A stretch of 64,000 nucleotides of DNA, taken from NCBI GenBank assembly GCA_944349375.1, contig CALVMV010000001.1:124001-188000 (forward strand), read 5' to 3'. The notes below the pieces were generated by a model. The model was not told the origin of the DNA, searched no databases, and worked only from the letters and a program-made list of their open reading frames with translations. The DNA is from an uncultured Clostridia bacterium. Its GTDB lineage: Bacteria > Bacillota > Clostridia > Christensenellales > UBA1242. Positions 43,983-51,944 of this stretch are shown in pieces; the first letter of the stretch is position 1; every line of letters begins with the position of its first letter. Both the position numbers and the translations under genes were made by a program.

Positions 43983-44057
43983 TGGTAGCCTCAAGGGGAA
44001 TCGAACCCCTGATTCCGCCGTGAGAGGGCGGCGTCTTGACCGCTTGACCATGAGGCC
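43983..44057 (-). tRNA. tRNA-Glu (anticodon CTC)
   Basis: The cloverleaf is complete: acceptor GGCCTCA / TGAGGCT with a G1-U72 wobble, D-arm with GGTCAAGCGGTCAAGAC, anticodon arm CGCCGCCCTCTCACGGCGG with CTC, T-arm GGGGTTCGATTCCCC and an encoded CCA end (43983-43985). It reads GAG codons. Confidence 0.95.
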
Positions 44058-44073
44058 ATACATTTGCAGATAT

Positions 44074-44102
44074 ATAGTAACAAATTTTATACTAAATTGC
44101 AA
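44074..44102 (-). promoter_or_regulatory. Promoter of tRNA-Glu
   Basis: On the minus strand, TTGCAA (44102-44097), a 17-nt spacer and TACTAT (44079-44074). The start site is expected about 10 nt before the tRNA. Confidence 0.7.
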
Positions 44103-44125
44103 GTTTTTTATTTAAATTTACAAAA

Positions 44126-44166
44126 AATAAAAATAGCAAAAGGCTATTTAAGTGCATTTGCTATTT
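44126..44166 (-). terminator. Terminator straddling the stop codon of the M16 peptidase gene
   Basis: AAATAGCAAA (44131-44140) / TTTGCTATTT (44157-44166). The stop codon (44144-44146) lies in the loop and the upstream arm is coding. A T-run follows on the minus strand. Confidence 0.75.
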
Positions 44167-45439
44167 TTTTTGTGAATTTATTATAATCAAATTCAATCTT
44201 GTCATTATATAAAATTATTGCATATGGTTTGCTATTTAGAACCTTTTTAAAAAATATATAAAAATCTTCAAATGATACCTCTTTTATTGTTTGCTCTCTT
44301 TCTTTTATAAATTTTTTATTATATAATTTATTATATTTAAAATAAACATTTTTTATTTCATTTTTTATTTCATATAATGACTGTATATCAAAATTATAGT
44401 CATATAGCATTTTTTCTTTTATTTGTGCAAAATTTTCCTTTATTTCTTCAATATTTAGCTGTGATAAGAATTTTGGATATTCTTCTATTATTTTATTTAA
44501 ATTTGAGTTCGCACAAGGGATACGAATTAAAGAAAAAGTAATATCTCCTATAAGCTCACTAATGCTTTGTATTGAATAACATAGAGATTTTTCCTTTCTA
44601 ATATGTTTAAATAACATATCAGATAATACTCTGTTGGTTATTGAATATAAGATGTCCTGTTTTGGTTCTTTTATATTTGAATATTTATCAATTTTATATA
44701 AAAAGTGTATAATTGAACAATCTCTTTCATTTGATGGTTGTAATACTGCTTTTGGAGAACAAAGTTTTGTTAAATTTTTGCTTTCAATACCTTTTTTTGC
44801 GGAAATTGGTAAAGAATTTAGCTTGGAAATAAAATATTTTAATGTTTTTTTATTTATATTTCCACAAGCAATAACTGTTAAGTTGTTATTCGTTAAATAA
44901 GTTTTTATAAATTTTTCTATATCTTTTATTGTTATATTTGATAAAGATTCGTTTGTTCCAGCATAACTATAATTTTTTAGATTGCTGATTTTTGCATGCT
45001 TTAAAAAACTTCTTTGAATTAGAGCTAATAATCTATCATTATCATTATTTTTTAAGGCAATTTCGTTTTCAATAACATTTTTTTCTTTAATAAATTCATT
45101 TTCATTATATTGCAAATTATTAATTGAATCAATAATTAAATCAATGGATTGTTTAAATGTTTTTTCTGTAGTACATATTCTAAATGTCATGTTATAAGCA
45201 TTCGTGAATCCATTTACTCTTAATTTTTGAAATAATTTCGTTTTTTCTTCATAAGTTTTGTCTTTTGTGCTAAAAGAAAATATTGCATGTTCACAAAAAT
45301 GTGCAAGACCTTGTTTGTTTGGGAAGTCGTTTATTGCACCAGCTTTAAATTGTAAATCAACTAAAATCCCATTTGTTTCTTTGCGTGGATAAAATATTAA
45401 TTTGCGATTGTTTTTTAATGTATAAATTTTTGTTCCCAT
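44144..45439 (-). CDS. M16-family zinc peptidase (insulinase type)
   Basis: The 431-residue protein carries the inverted zinc motif HFCEH (H47, E50, H51) and, about 75 residues later, NVIENEIALK with E126 as third ligand, so it should be catalytically active. The C-terminal half is the inactive M16 domain. No signal peptide is visible, so it is probably cytoplasmic. In related bacteria such genes often occur as an active/inactive pair; here only one is present. GGAGA lies 5 bases before the ATG. Confidence 0.88.
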   Translation of the reverse strand: MGTKIYTLKNNRKLIFYPRKETNGILVDLQFKAGAINDFPNKQGLAHFCEHAIFSFSTKDKTYEEKTKLFQKLRVNGFTNAYNMTFRICTTEKTFKQSIDLIIDSINNLQYNENEFIKEKNVIENEIALKNNDNDRLLALIQRSFLKHAKISNLKNYSYAGTNESLSNITIKDIEKFIKTYLTNNNLTVIACGNINKKTLKYFISKLNSLPISAKKGIESKNLTKLCSPKAVLQPSNERDCSIIHFLYKIDKYSNIKEPKQDILYSITNRVLSDMLFKHIRKEKSLCYSIQSISELIGDITFSLIRIPCANSNLNKIIEEYPKFLSQLNIEEIKENFAQIKEKMLYDYNFDIQSLYEIKNEIKNVYFKYNKLYNKKFIKEREQTIKEVSFEDFYIFFKKVLNSKPYAIILYNDKIEFDYNKFTKKIANALK

Positions 45440-45545
45440 CTCTTCTCCTTTTTATAATTATAAATTATTTTTGTTATTTTTGCAACTAAAAAAATTTTTG
45501 TTTTATTTTGTAAATGTGTTATAATCTAATATTAAAGGAGTTAGC

Positions 45546-46379
45546 ATGATTTTTAGAAGGAGGAAAGCAAAAGTTGGTATTGCTTTTGGTGGTGGTGGTG
45601 CAAGAGGATTTGCTCATTTAGGAGCAATCAAAGCTTTCGAACAATTTGGAATTAAATTTGATTTTATCGCAGGCACTAGTGCGGGTAGTTTAGTCGGTGC
45701 TTTTTATTCCAATGGTTATTCCTTTAAAGAACTTTACGATATTGCTAAAAATGTAAGAATAAAAGATATTAGAAAAAATGTGTTGCCATTTACCACATCA
45801 AAGCTTGATGGGCTTGCTGATGTTATAAAATCAAATTTAGGTGATATAAACATTGAAGATTGTAAAATTCCTTTTGCTGCTGTTTCTGTAGATTTGAAAT
45901 CTACTAAAGAAGTTTGCTTCACAAAAGGAAATCTTATTAAGGCTGTTACTGGTAGTTGTGCTGTTCCTGGAGTCTTCCAGCCTGTTGAATATAATGATAT
46001 GATTTTGGCAGATGGGGGATTGCAAAACACAATTCCTGCTGATATTCCTAGATATTTTGGGTGTGATTATGTTGTAGCAGTTGATGTAAACAAATCAAGA
46101 ACTTATGGAACAGACAGCACCAAATTTTTAGATGTATTGACTTGCTCCATTAGAATATTAATGAAAAGTAATGCTATAAGAGGCTATGTAAACGGTGATG
46201 TTGTTATAGGTCCCGAAACAAAGCGATTTAAGTCAACTAGAACAGATGGGCTTGAAGATATGATTGATGAAGGTTATAAAGCAACTATAGATGCTATGCC
46301 AAAAATATTAGAACTTTTTAATAAAAAGCCAAGAAAAAAGATTAAAGCTTTGCCAGAAGATATAATTTTTGTAAAATGA
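45546..46379 (+). CDS. Patatin-like phospholipase (RssA type)
   Basis: The 277-residue serine lipase-like protein has oxyanion loop FGGGGARGFAHLG (14-26), nucleophile S45 in GTSAGS, and catalytic Asp D156 in ADGGLQN, all intact. It would hydrolyse acyl esters of membrane lipids from the cytoplasmic side. AAAGGAG lies 6 bases before the ATG. The next gene (ComEC-like) overlaps by ATGA, so the two are co-translated. Confidence 0.9.
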   Translation: MIFRRRKAKVGIAFGGGGARGFAHLGAIKAFEQFGIKFDFIAGTSAGSLVGAFYSNGYSFKELYDIAKNVRIKDIRKNVLPFTTSKLDGLADVIKSNLGDINIEDCKIPFAAVSVDLKSTKEVCFTKGNLIKAVTGSCAVPGVFQPVEYNDMILADGGLQNTIPADIPRYFGCDYVVAVDVNKSRTYGTDSTKFLDVLTCSIRILMKSNAIRGYVNGDVVIGPETKRFKSTRTDGLEDMIDEGYKATIDAMPKILELFNKKPRKKIKALPEDIIFVK

Positions 46380-47461
46380 AAAATATGAAGTCAAAAAATA
46401 TTAAAAACTATATAAAACAAAATAAAATGCAACTTTTGTTTAGAGCTGTATTGTCTTTTTTTGTAATTTTTACATTTTTGCTTGTGTTTTTTCTTTGTGA
46501 TGGAATAAGTTATTTTAAATACCGTGATATTGTAACTGAGTGTAGCAATAATGAATTGGAAGTTCACTATATTGATGTTGGGCAAGGAGATGCAACTTTA
46601 ATTAAGTTTCCTAATGAAAAAACAATGCTCATTGATACAGGGGAAGACAGCGAGAGCGATAAGCTAATTAATTACATAAGTAAGTTTTTAAATTTACACT
46701 CCATTAATTCTTTAGATTATCTAGTTTTAACGCATCCAGATTCTGACCATGTTGGAGGGACAAAAATCTTAACAGAAAATTTTAATATAGGTTTAATTTT
46801 TAGACCAAAGTGTTTATCTGTTTCTGAGTCAATGATAGATAGTGATAGTTCATTTAATGTATTTGATACAGCTTCTTACGAAGAAGCAATTTCATCTCTT
46901 TATGATAATCAAATTGAAATGAAGTATTCTCAAAGTGGTATATCATTTTATGAAGGAAATGTTTTAATAGAATTTTTATCTCCTACTAAAGATAATTATA
47001 GTAATTCGAATAATTATAGTGCAGTAATAAAAATGTCATACAATGACAAAAGTTTTTTGTTTACGGGAGATGCTGAAATTGAAGTTGAAAATGAATTAGT
47101 AGATTTATATGGCTCCGAACTTGATGTTGATGTTTTGAAAGTTTCTCACCATGGTTCAAAATCGGCATCATCAGAAAATTTTATTAATTTGGTTTCGCCA
47201 ACTTTTGCTTGTATCAGTGTAGGAGTTGACAATCAATATAATTTGCCTAATCAAGATGTCCTCGATAGGCTCAATAATGTTGGTAGTGAAATTATTACGA
47301 CTAGTCAAAATGGTAGTTTTGCGATATCTGTAAATCAAAATATTTTACAAGTTCATTATTTGACAAATTACGCAGTTGATTTTTCAATTTTAATAGTAGT
47401 TTTTGGGGTTATAATAGTGGTTATTTGGGGGATAAAGTTGCCTAAAAGCAAAAAGAAATAG
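46376..47461 (+). CDS. ComEC-like metallo-beta-lactamase-fold protein
   Basis: The 361-residue protein resembles the detached C-terminal domain of ComEC/Rec2. One membrane helix lies at about 20-40, followed by VHYIDVGQGDATLIKFP, LVLTHPDSDHVGG (metal motif, about 117-129), FTGDAEIEVE, VSHHGSKSASS and QNGSFAISV. A second membrane helix lies near the C-terminus (VDFSILIVVFGVIIVVIWGI). The membrane channel domain of ComEC is missing, so it is not a full DNA-uptake protein; it may be an extracellular or membrane-bound nuclease. It overlaps the patatin gene by 4 bases. Confidence 0.82.
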   Translation: MKNMKSKNIKNYIKQNKMQLLFRAVLSFFVIFTFLLVFFLCDGISYFKYRDIVTECSNNELEVHYIDVGQGDATLIKFPNEKTMLIDTGEDSESDKLINYISKFLNLHSINSLDYLVLTHPDSDHVGGTKILTENFNIGLIFRPKCLSVSESMIDSDSSFNVFDTASYEEAISSLYDNQIEMKYSQSGISFYEGNVLIEFLSPTKDNYSNSNNYSAVIKMSYNDKSFLFTGDAEIEVENELVDLYGSELDVDVLKVSHHGSKSASSENFINLVSPTFACISVGVDNQYNLPNQDVLDRLNNVGSEIITTSQNGSFAISVNQNILQVHYLTNYAVDFSILIVVFGVIIVVIWGIKLPKSKKK

Positions 47462-47486
47462 AAATTTTTAAAATTCTTTAAAAAAA

Positions 47487-47515
47487 TTGATAATTAAGGT
47501 TTTTTATGCTAATAT
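47487..47515 (+). promoter_or_regulatory. Promoter giving a leaderless transcript
   Basis: TTGATA (47487-47492), a 17-nt spacer, TG-C-TAATAT (-10 at 47510-47515), 6 nt, then ATG at 47522. No Shine-Dalgarno sequence is present. Confidence 0.75.
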
Positions 47516-47521
47516 AACAAT

Positions 47522-47989
47522 ATGAAGATGCCAAAAAATTGCATAAATATTTTAATTGTTGGTCTAGACAATAATTTCTGCGCTGGTGTTGCAGAAACAT
47601 TAAGCGAACATCTTCAAATGCATTTTGCTACTTGTGAAAGTATAATTTCTTATTATGTTCAAGAAAGAGAATTAATTTTAGAAAAAGTTGGACTTGAATA
47701 TTTGAAGAAAAGAGAAAAAAGTGCAATTAAAGAATGTTCTAATTATTGTGATTGTGTTCTATCAATAGGTTATGATTTATTTAAACACCATTATTCTGTT
47801 TTTAAAAATTCAATTATTTGCTATATTAAACTTAGGCTAGAAAATGTTTCTGATACACAAAATAAAATTATGTTTAAACAGAGAGATGAATTTTTAACTA
47901 ATTATAGTCATTTGCAGTTTACGCCAACTAGAAAAGATAAAAGAACTGTTTGTAAAAATATTATAGAAAAATTAGGAGAAATTTTATGA
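47522..47989 (+). CDS. Degenerate shikimate-kinase-like protein
   Basis: The 155-residue protein follows the shikimate kinase order: strand 1 INILIVGLDNNFCAGVAETL, VGLEYLKKREKSAIKE (compare GEeyFRklE), CVLSIGYDLF (compare VistGGGa), and IICYIKLRLENV (compare vVyLda). The P-loop GxxGxGK[ST] is replaced by GLDNNFCAG and the GGG substrate loop by SIGYD, so phosphoryl transfer is unlikely. It overlaps transketolase by ATGA, and transketolase makes the erythrose-4-phosphate used by the shikimate pathway. The homology call is from motif order only. Confidence 0.45.
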   Translation: MKMPKNCINILIVGLDNNFCAGVAETLSEHLQMHFATCESIISYYVQERELILEKVGLEYLKKREKSAIKECSNYCDCVLSIGYDLFKHHYSVFKNSIICYIKLRLENVSDTQNKIMFKQRDEFLTNYSHLQFTPTRKDKRTVCKNIIEKLGEIL

Positions 47990-49941
47990 AAATTTCAGAA
48001 AAAACTTTAAATTGCGTAAAATCCATCACTGCTCAAGCTATTACAAATGCTAAAAGTGGACACTTAGGAGCAAGTTTAGGTATTAGTGCTTTTATGCTTG
48101 CTCTATTTAAAAATCATTATAATTTTGATGTGTCAGATACAGACTTTTTAAATAGGGATAGACTTGTTTTGTCTGTTGGGCATGCTTGTCCAGTTTATTA
48201 CACTCTTTTAAATCTTTTTGGTTTTGATGTAAGTTTGCAAGATTTAAAAGAAATGAGAACCTGTGGTTCAAAAACACCAGGTCATCCTGAATATAAAGTT
48301 ACTGATGGTGTTGAAGCGACAACTGGCCCTCTTGGACAAGGGGTGGCAAATGCTGTTGGCATGGCCATTGCTCAAGAAATGTTAGCTGAAAGATTTAATG
48401 CCATTGGTTTTCCAATTATTAACAATTACACATATTGTGTAGTCGGAGATGGTTGTTTGATGGAGGGAGTTGCTCAAGAAGCTTGCTCTCTTGCAGGAAA
48501 TTTAAACTTAAAGAAATTAATTTTGCTTTATGATTCTAATGATGTAACTATGGAAGGGAATATAACTTTGTCCAACAAAGAAAATGTTGTTAAAAAGTTT
48601 AAGGCTATGGGTTGGAATGTTATAAAAGTTAAAAATGGAAATAATTTTTTCGCTTGTTCTAAAGCCATAGGTAAAGCTAAAAAATCTGACAAACCTTGTA
48701 TTATAATTTTTAAAACAACTATTGGTATTGGAACCGATAAAGAAGGAACTTCTGCTTGCCACTCGGGAGTGCTTAGCGAAGAAGAACTTAAAATTTTTAA
48801 TAAAAAGCTTGGGGTTAGTGAAAACTTTTTTGTTCCTAATGATGTCCGTGATTGGTGTATGGCAAGTGCGAGAAAAGGTCAACTCGAACATGAAAAATGG
48901 AATCAAGAATTAGCAATTTATGCCAATTCAAATCCAGAGTTATATAGACAATTTACAGTATTTTTTGATAGAAAAAAAATAGATTTTGATAAGCTTACAA
49001 GAAATTCTTATAAATGGGAAGAATTAAATGCTAGGGATTTAAATAAAACTATATTGAATGAAATGGCTGATAAATATTTGCAAATAGTAGGGGGCTGTGC
49101 TGATGTAGTAAATTCTTCAAAAGCTTTTATTGATAATGGTGGATATTTTACATCTGTAAATAAAAGAGGAAGAAATATACATTTTGGTGTTAGAGAACAT
49201 GCTATGGCAAGTATTTGTAATGGAATTGCTCTTTACGAAGACTTTATTCCATTCTGTTCAACATTTTTAGCATTTTCAAACTATATGTTGCCTGCAATTA
49301 GATTGTCTGCAATGATGAAATTAAATGTTATCTATATTTTTACCCATGATAGTGTAAAAATAGGTCAAGATGGTGCCACCCATCAACCAATTGAGCAAAT
49401 CGCTCAATTAAGGCAAATACCAGGATTGACAGTCTTTAGACCGTGTGATTGTAATGAGCTTCTTGCTTGTTATCAATTCGCCCTTGCTAACAATGGACCA
49501 GTTGCCATAGTTTTACCAAAAGACAAACTAGAACCTATCGATGGAAAATTTAAAGAAACCCTATCTGGAGGATATTTATTAAGTAGCGGTAAAAAAGAAG
49601 CAAAAGTTACTTTAATAGCTAGTGGGAGTGAAGTACAGTTAGCTTTAAATATTAAGGCTGAGTTAGATAAAAAGATAGATTGCAATGTCGTTTCAGTTCC
49701 TTGTATATCTCTTTTTGATCAGCAATCAACTCTTTATAAATCTAAAGTTTTGGGCAAGGGATTAAAGGTTTGCCTGGAAGCTTCAAATGATAATATGTGG
49801 TATAAATTTCTAAATGATAATGATTTTGCTGTTTTAGTAAATGAATATCAAAAATCGGGAAAAGGGGACCAAGTTTACAAAGAAGCTGGTTTTGATGTCA
49901 AAAATATAATTAAATCAATTTTAAAAAAGCTAGCAAAATAG
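47986..49941 (+). CDS. tkt: Transketolase
   Basis: The 651-residue thiamine-diphosphate enzyme of the pentose phosphate pathway moves two-carbon units between sugar phosphates. The ThDP-binding motif GDGCLMEGVAQEACSLAGNL lies at about 152-171. GHLGASLG begins the active site, RDRLVLSVGHA follows, and the pyrimidine domain has FGVREHAMASICNG. HDSVKIGQDGATHQPIEQ is the classic second signature. Full length. It is translated in overlap with the shikimate-kinase-like gene; its terminator is interleaved with the next promoter. Confidence 0.96.
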   Translation: MKISEKTLNCVKSITAQAITNAKSGHLGASLGISAFMLALFKNHYNFDVSDTDFLNRDRLVLSVGHACPVYYTLLNLFGFDVSLQDLKEMRTCGSKTPGHPEYKVTDGVEATTGPLGQGVANAVGMAIAQEMLAERFNAIGFPIINNYTYCVVGDGCLMEGVAQEACSLAGNLNLKKLILLYDSNDVTMEGNITLSNKENVVKKFKAMGWNVIKVKNGNNFFACSKAIGKAKKSDKPCIIIFKTTIGIGTDKEGTSACHSGVLSEEELKIFNKKLGVSENFFVPNDVRDWCMASARKGQLEHEKWNQELAIYANSNPELYRQFTVFFDRKKIDFDKLTRNSYKWEELNARDLNKTILNEMADKYLQIVGGCADVVNSSKAFIDNGGYFTSVNKRGRNIHFGVREHAMASICNGIALYEDFIPFCSTFLAFSNYMLPAIRLSAMMKLNVIYIFTHDSVKIGQDGATHQPIEQIAQLRQIPGLTVFRPCDCNELLACYQFALANNGPVAIVLPKDKLEPIDGKFKETLSGGYLLSSGKKEAKVTLIASGSEVQLALNIKAELDKKIDCNVVSVPCISLFDQQSTLYKSKVLGKGLKVCLEASNDNMWYKFLNDNDFAVLVNEYQKSGKGDQVYKEAGFDVKNIIKSILKKLAK

Positions 49942-49984
49942 AAACTACAAAAAACTACAAAATTTTTAAATAATTCTATACTTT

Positions 49985-50013
49985 TTAAAAACATCTCTTA
50001 ATAAATTTATAAT
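49985..50013 (+). promoter_or_regulatory. Promoter located inside a terminator loop
   Basis: TTAAAA (49985-49990), a 17-nt spacer and TATAAT (50008-50013). The -10 is in the loop of the hairpin below, and the start site (about 50020) is at the edge of its 3' arm. Confidence 0.55.
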
Positions 50014-50035
50014 AAAATATTTAAGAGGTGTTTTT
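49991..50035 (+). terminator. Terminator of tkt enclosing the next promoter
   Basis: The 11-bp stem ACATCTCTTAA (49991-50001) / TTAAGAGGTGT (50021-50031) is followed by five T and then immediately by the ATG at 50036. The 3' arm carries that gene's RBS (AGAGGTG). Confidence 0.75.
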
Positions 50036-50938
50036 ATGTTAATTAAAAAAAGTTTGGTTTTAAATTCTCCAAATGATGATAATAAAAAAGCAGTTCTTTC
50101 TATTGAAGGTAATGAAGAAAATTTGACAGGTAGAGTTAGACTTTATAATTTTGGCATATTACCAAAAGGCATTTTAACTTTAGGTGTATATGTTGGTGGA
50201 AAAGTTCACAAGGCAGGGTTAACGCATCAAAGTGGAATGTTATATACTTTCCTGCTTGACAGCAATCTTTTTGACAAAGATTTTTCGTGTGCTATTATTA
50301 ATATTTATAATGGTGAAGTATCGCCTATTTTGTTTGGGGCATCTCAAGGGAAAAGTACAAATCTTGACCAAGTTGTTCAAGCAATTAAAGGTGCTGAAAA
50401 TGTTAAAGAAGTTGAGCAAGTGCTTGATGATTTTGGGGTAGATTTTGATGAAGAAGAAAAAGCAGAAATAGAAAAAGTTTTAGATGAAGAATTTTCATGT
50501 CCAGACTGTCAAAATTGCAAATATAAACATTATTTTTATTCTAAACAATTAGCTGATGTCCCAGAAAAAGAAATTGAAGATCTGCCAAAAAAAGTTCAGC
50601 CAAAAAGCTTTTATGAGGAGTTAAAACCTCAAATAGAAAAGCTTTTTTCGGAAAACAAACAAGAAGATTATTTAGAAAAGATTTTTCAAAATTCAAAGTG
50701 GGTTAGAGTTAATTTGCAAAATGATGACTATTATGTCTTCGGACTCATTTTTGAAAACGAAAATGTAAAATATATTTGTTATGGAGTTCCTGGAGTGTAT
50801 CAGAAAAATCCTCCTAGAGAATTGTCAGGATCTCCTAGTTGGCTTGCACTAGATAGTCAGAATAGAGAAGGTTTTGGATACTGGATTAGTTATCAAGATG
50901 CACAAAGCGGCGAAAATGTAAAAGCCATTGTAGAATAA
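50036..50938 (+). CDS. Protein of unknown function with a C-terminal conserved domain
   Basis: The 300-residue soluble protein has three parts. The N-terminal beta-rich domain (1-100; VLNSPNDDNKKAVLSIEG … GGKVHKAGLTHQSG) comes first. An acidic helical linker (about 115-160) ends in CPDCQNC. The C-terminal domain (about 185-300) contains YVFGLIFENENVKYICYGVP and SPSWLALDSQNREGFGYWIS. I have the impression of having seen this C-terminal pattern in uncharacterised Clostridia proteins but cannot name it. The RBS is GAGGTG, formed by the 3' arm of the tkt terminator. Confidence 0.55.
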   Translation: MLIKKSLVLNSPNDDNKKAVLSIEGNEENLTGRVRLYNFGILPKGILTLGVYVGGKVHKAGLTHQSGMLYTFLLDSNLFDKDFSCAIINIYNGEVSPILFGASQGKSTNLDQVVQAIKGAENVKEVEQVLDDFGVDFDEEEKAEIEKVLDEEFSCPDCQNCKYKHYFYSKQLADVPEKEIEDLPKKVQPKSFYEELKPQIEKLFSENKQEDYLEKIFQNSKWVRVNLQNDDYYVFGLIFENENVKYICYGVPGVYQKNPPRELSGSPSWLALDSQNREGFGYWISYQDAQSGENVKAIVE

Positions 50939-50993
50939 TTTAATCGTTATAGTTTTTTCTTAACTGTCATATTATATAACAGTTGAGGTAAAA

Positions 50994-51923
50994 ATGATTG
51001 TTTTAGCATGGACTATGTTAGCATTTATGATTGGCTTACTCTTAGGATTAAGCTTTTATATCATTACAGGCAATATAATTTATAAATCTATATTTTCACG
51101 AAACAGCAAAATCAAAAAACAGATAGAAAAGAAAAAAAATTCTGATGAAGAAATTGCTTTTTGGGATAAGAATAATTTTATTGATGTTTCTATTCAGTCA
51201 TATGATAATTTAAAACTTTTTGGAAAATATTTAAATAATGGAAGTTCGCATATAGCATTGTTAGTACATGGTTATGGTGGCAATTATTGCGATATGATGA
51301 AATATGCTAGTATCTTTTTAAAACAAGGTTTTGATATTTTAGCAGTTGATAACAGGGCTCATGGGAAGAGTGAAGGGGATACAGTTGGAATGGGCTGGGT
51401 TGATAGATGTGATATTACAAAATGGTGTGAGTTTTTAACTACACAAAATTGTAATTACAAAGTTGTGCTATTTGGTCAGTCAATGGGAGCAAGTGCTGTT
51501 TGTATGGCTTCTGCAGAAAAAAATAATTGTAATATTGTGGCTATTATAGAAGATTGTGGTTTTGATAACACTTATAGACAAGTTTGCCATTTATACAAGA
51601 AAACAAAATTGCATTCAAAGTTGCTTTTGGATATTTTTGTTTCTTATGCCAATCGACGAAATGGTTATGATATGAAGCAAGCAGATTGTATAAAACAATT
51701 AAAAAAATCTTGTTTGCCGATTTTCGTAATACATGGGGGAGAAGATGATTTTGTGCCGACCGAAATGGCTTATAATATCTATAATTCTTTAGATGATAAT
51801 AGAAAACAGTTATATATTGTTCCTGGAGCAAAGCATACAGAAAGTTATAATGTTAATGAGAAAAAATATATTAGAAAAATTAATGAGTTTTTAGATAAGT
51901 ACAATATAAAAGCGAAACACTAA
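50994..51923 (+). CDS. Alpha/beta hydrolase, membrane-anchored
   Basis: The 309-residue protein has an N-terminal membrane helix (1-25), a basic linker and an alpha/beta-hydrolase fold. LLVHGYGGNYCDM is the oxyanion region, S163 in FGQSMGASA the nucleophile, HGGEDDFVP holds the catalytic Asp and GAKHTES the catalytic His; all are intact. It resembles YqkD/FrsA-like peptidase or esterase families; the substrate is unknown. The RBS is GAGG, 5-6 bases before the ATG. Its stop codon directly abuts the stop of the convergent PFOR gene. Confidence 0.85.
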   Translation: MIVLAWTMLAFMIGLLLGLSFYIITGNIIYKSIFSRNSKIKKQIEKKKNSDEEIAFWDKNNFIDVSIQSYDNLKLFGKYLNNGSSHIALLVHGYGGNYCDMMKYASIFLKQGFDILAVDNRAHGKSEGDTVGMGWVDRCDITKWCEFLTTQNCNYKVVLFGQSMGASAVCMASAEKNNCNIVAIIEDCGFDNTYRQVCHLYKKTKLHSKLLLDIFVSYANRRNGYDMKQADCIKQLKKSCLPIFVIHGGEDDFVPTEMAYNIYNSLDDNRKQLYIVPGAKHTESYNVNEKKYIRKINEFLDKYNIKAKH

Positions 51924-51944
51924 TTATGTTTCGCTTTTATTTTT
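51908..51944. terminator. Shared terminator holding both convergent stop codons
   Basis: The 11-bp stem AAAAGCGAAAC (51908-51918) / GTTTCGCTTTT (51928-51938). The stop of the hydrolase (51921-51923) and that of PFOR (51924-51926) both lie in the 9-nt loop. Confidence 0.85.
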
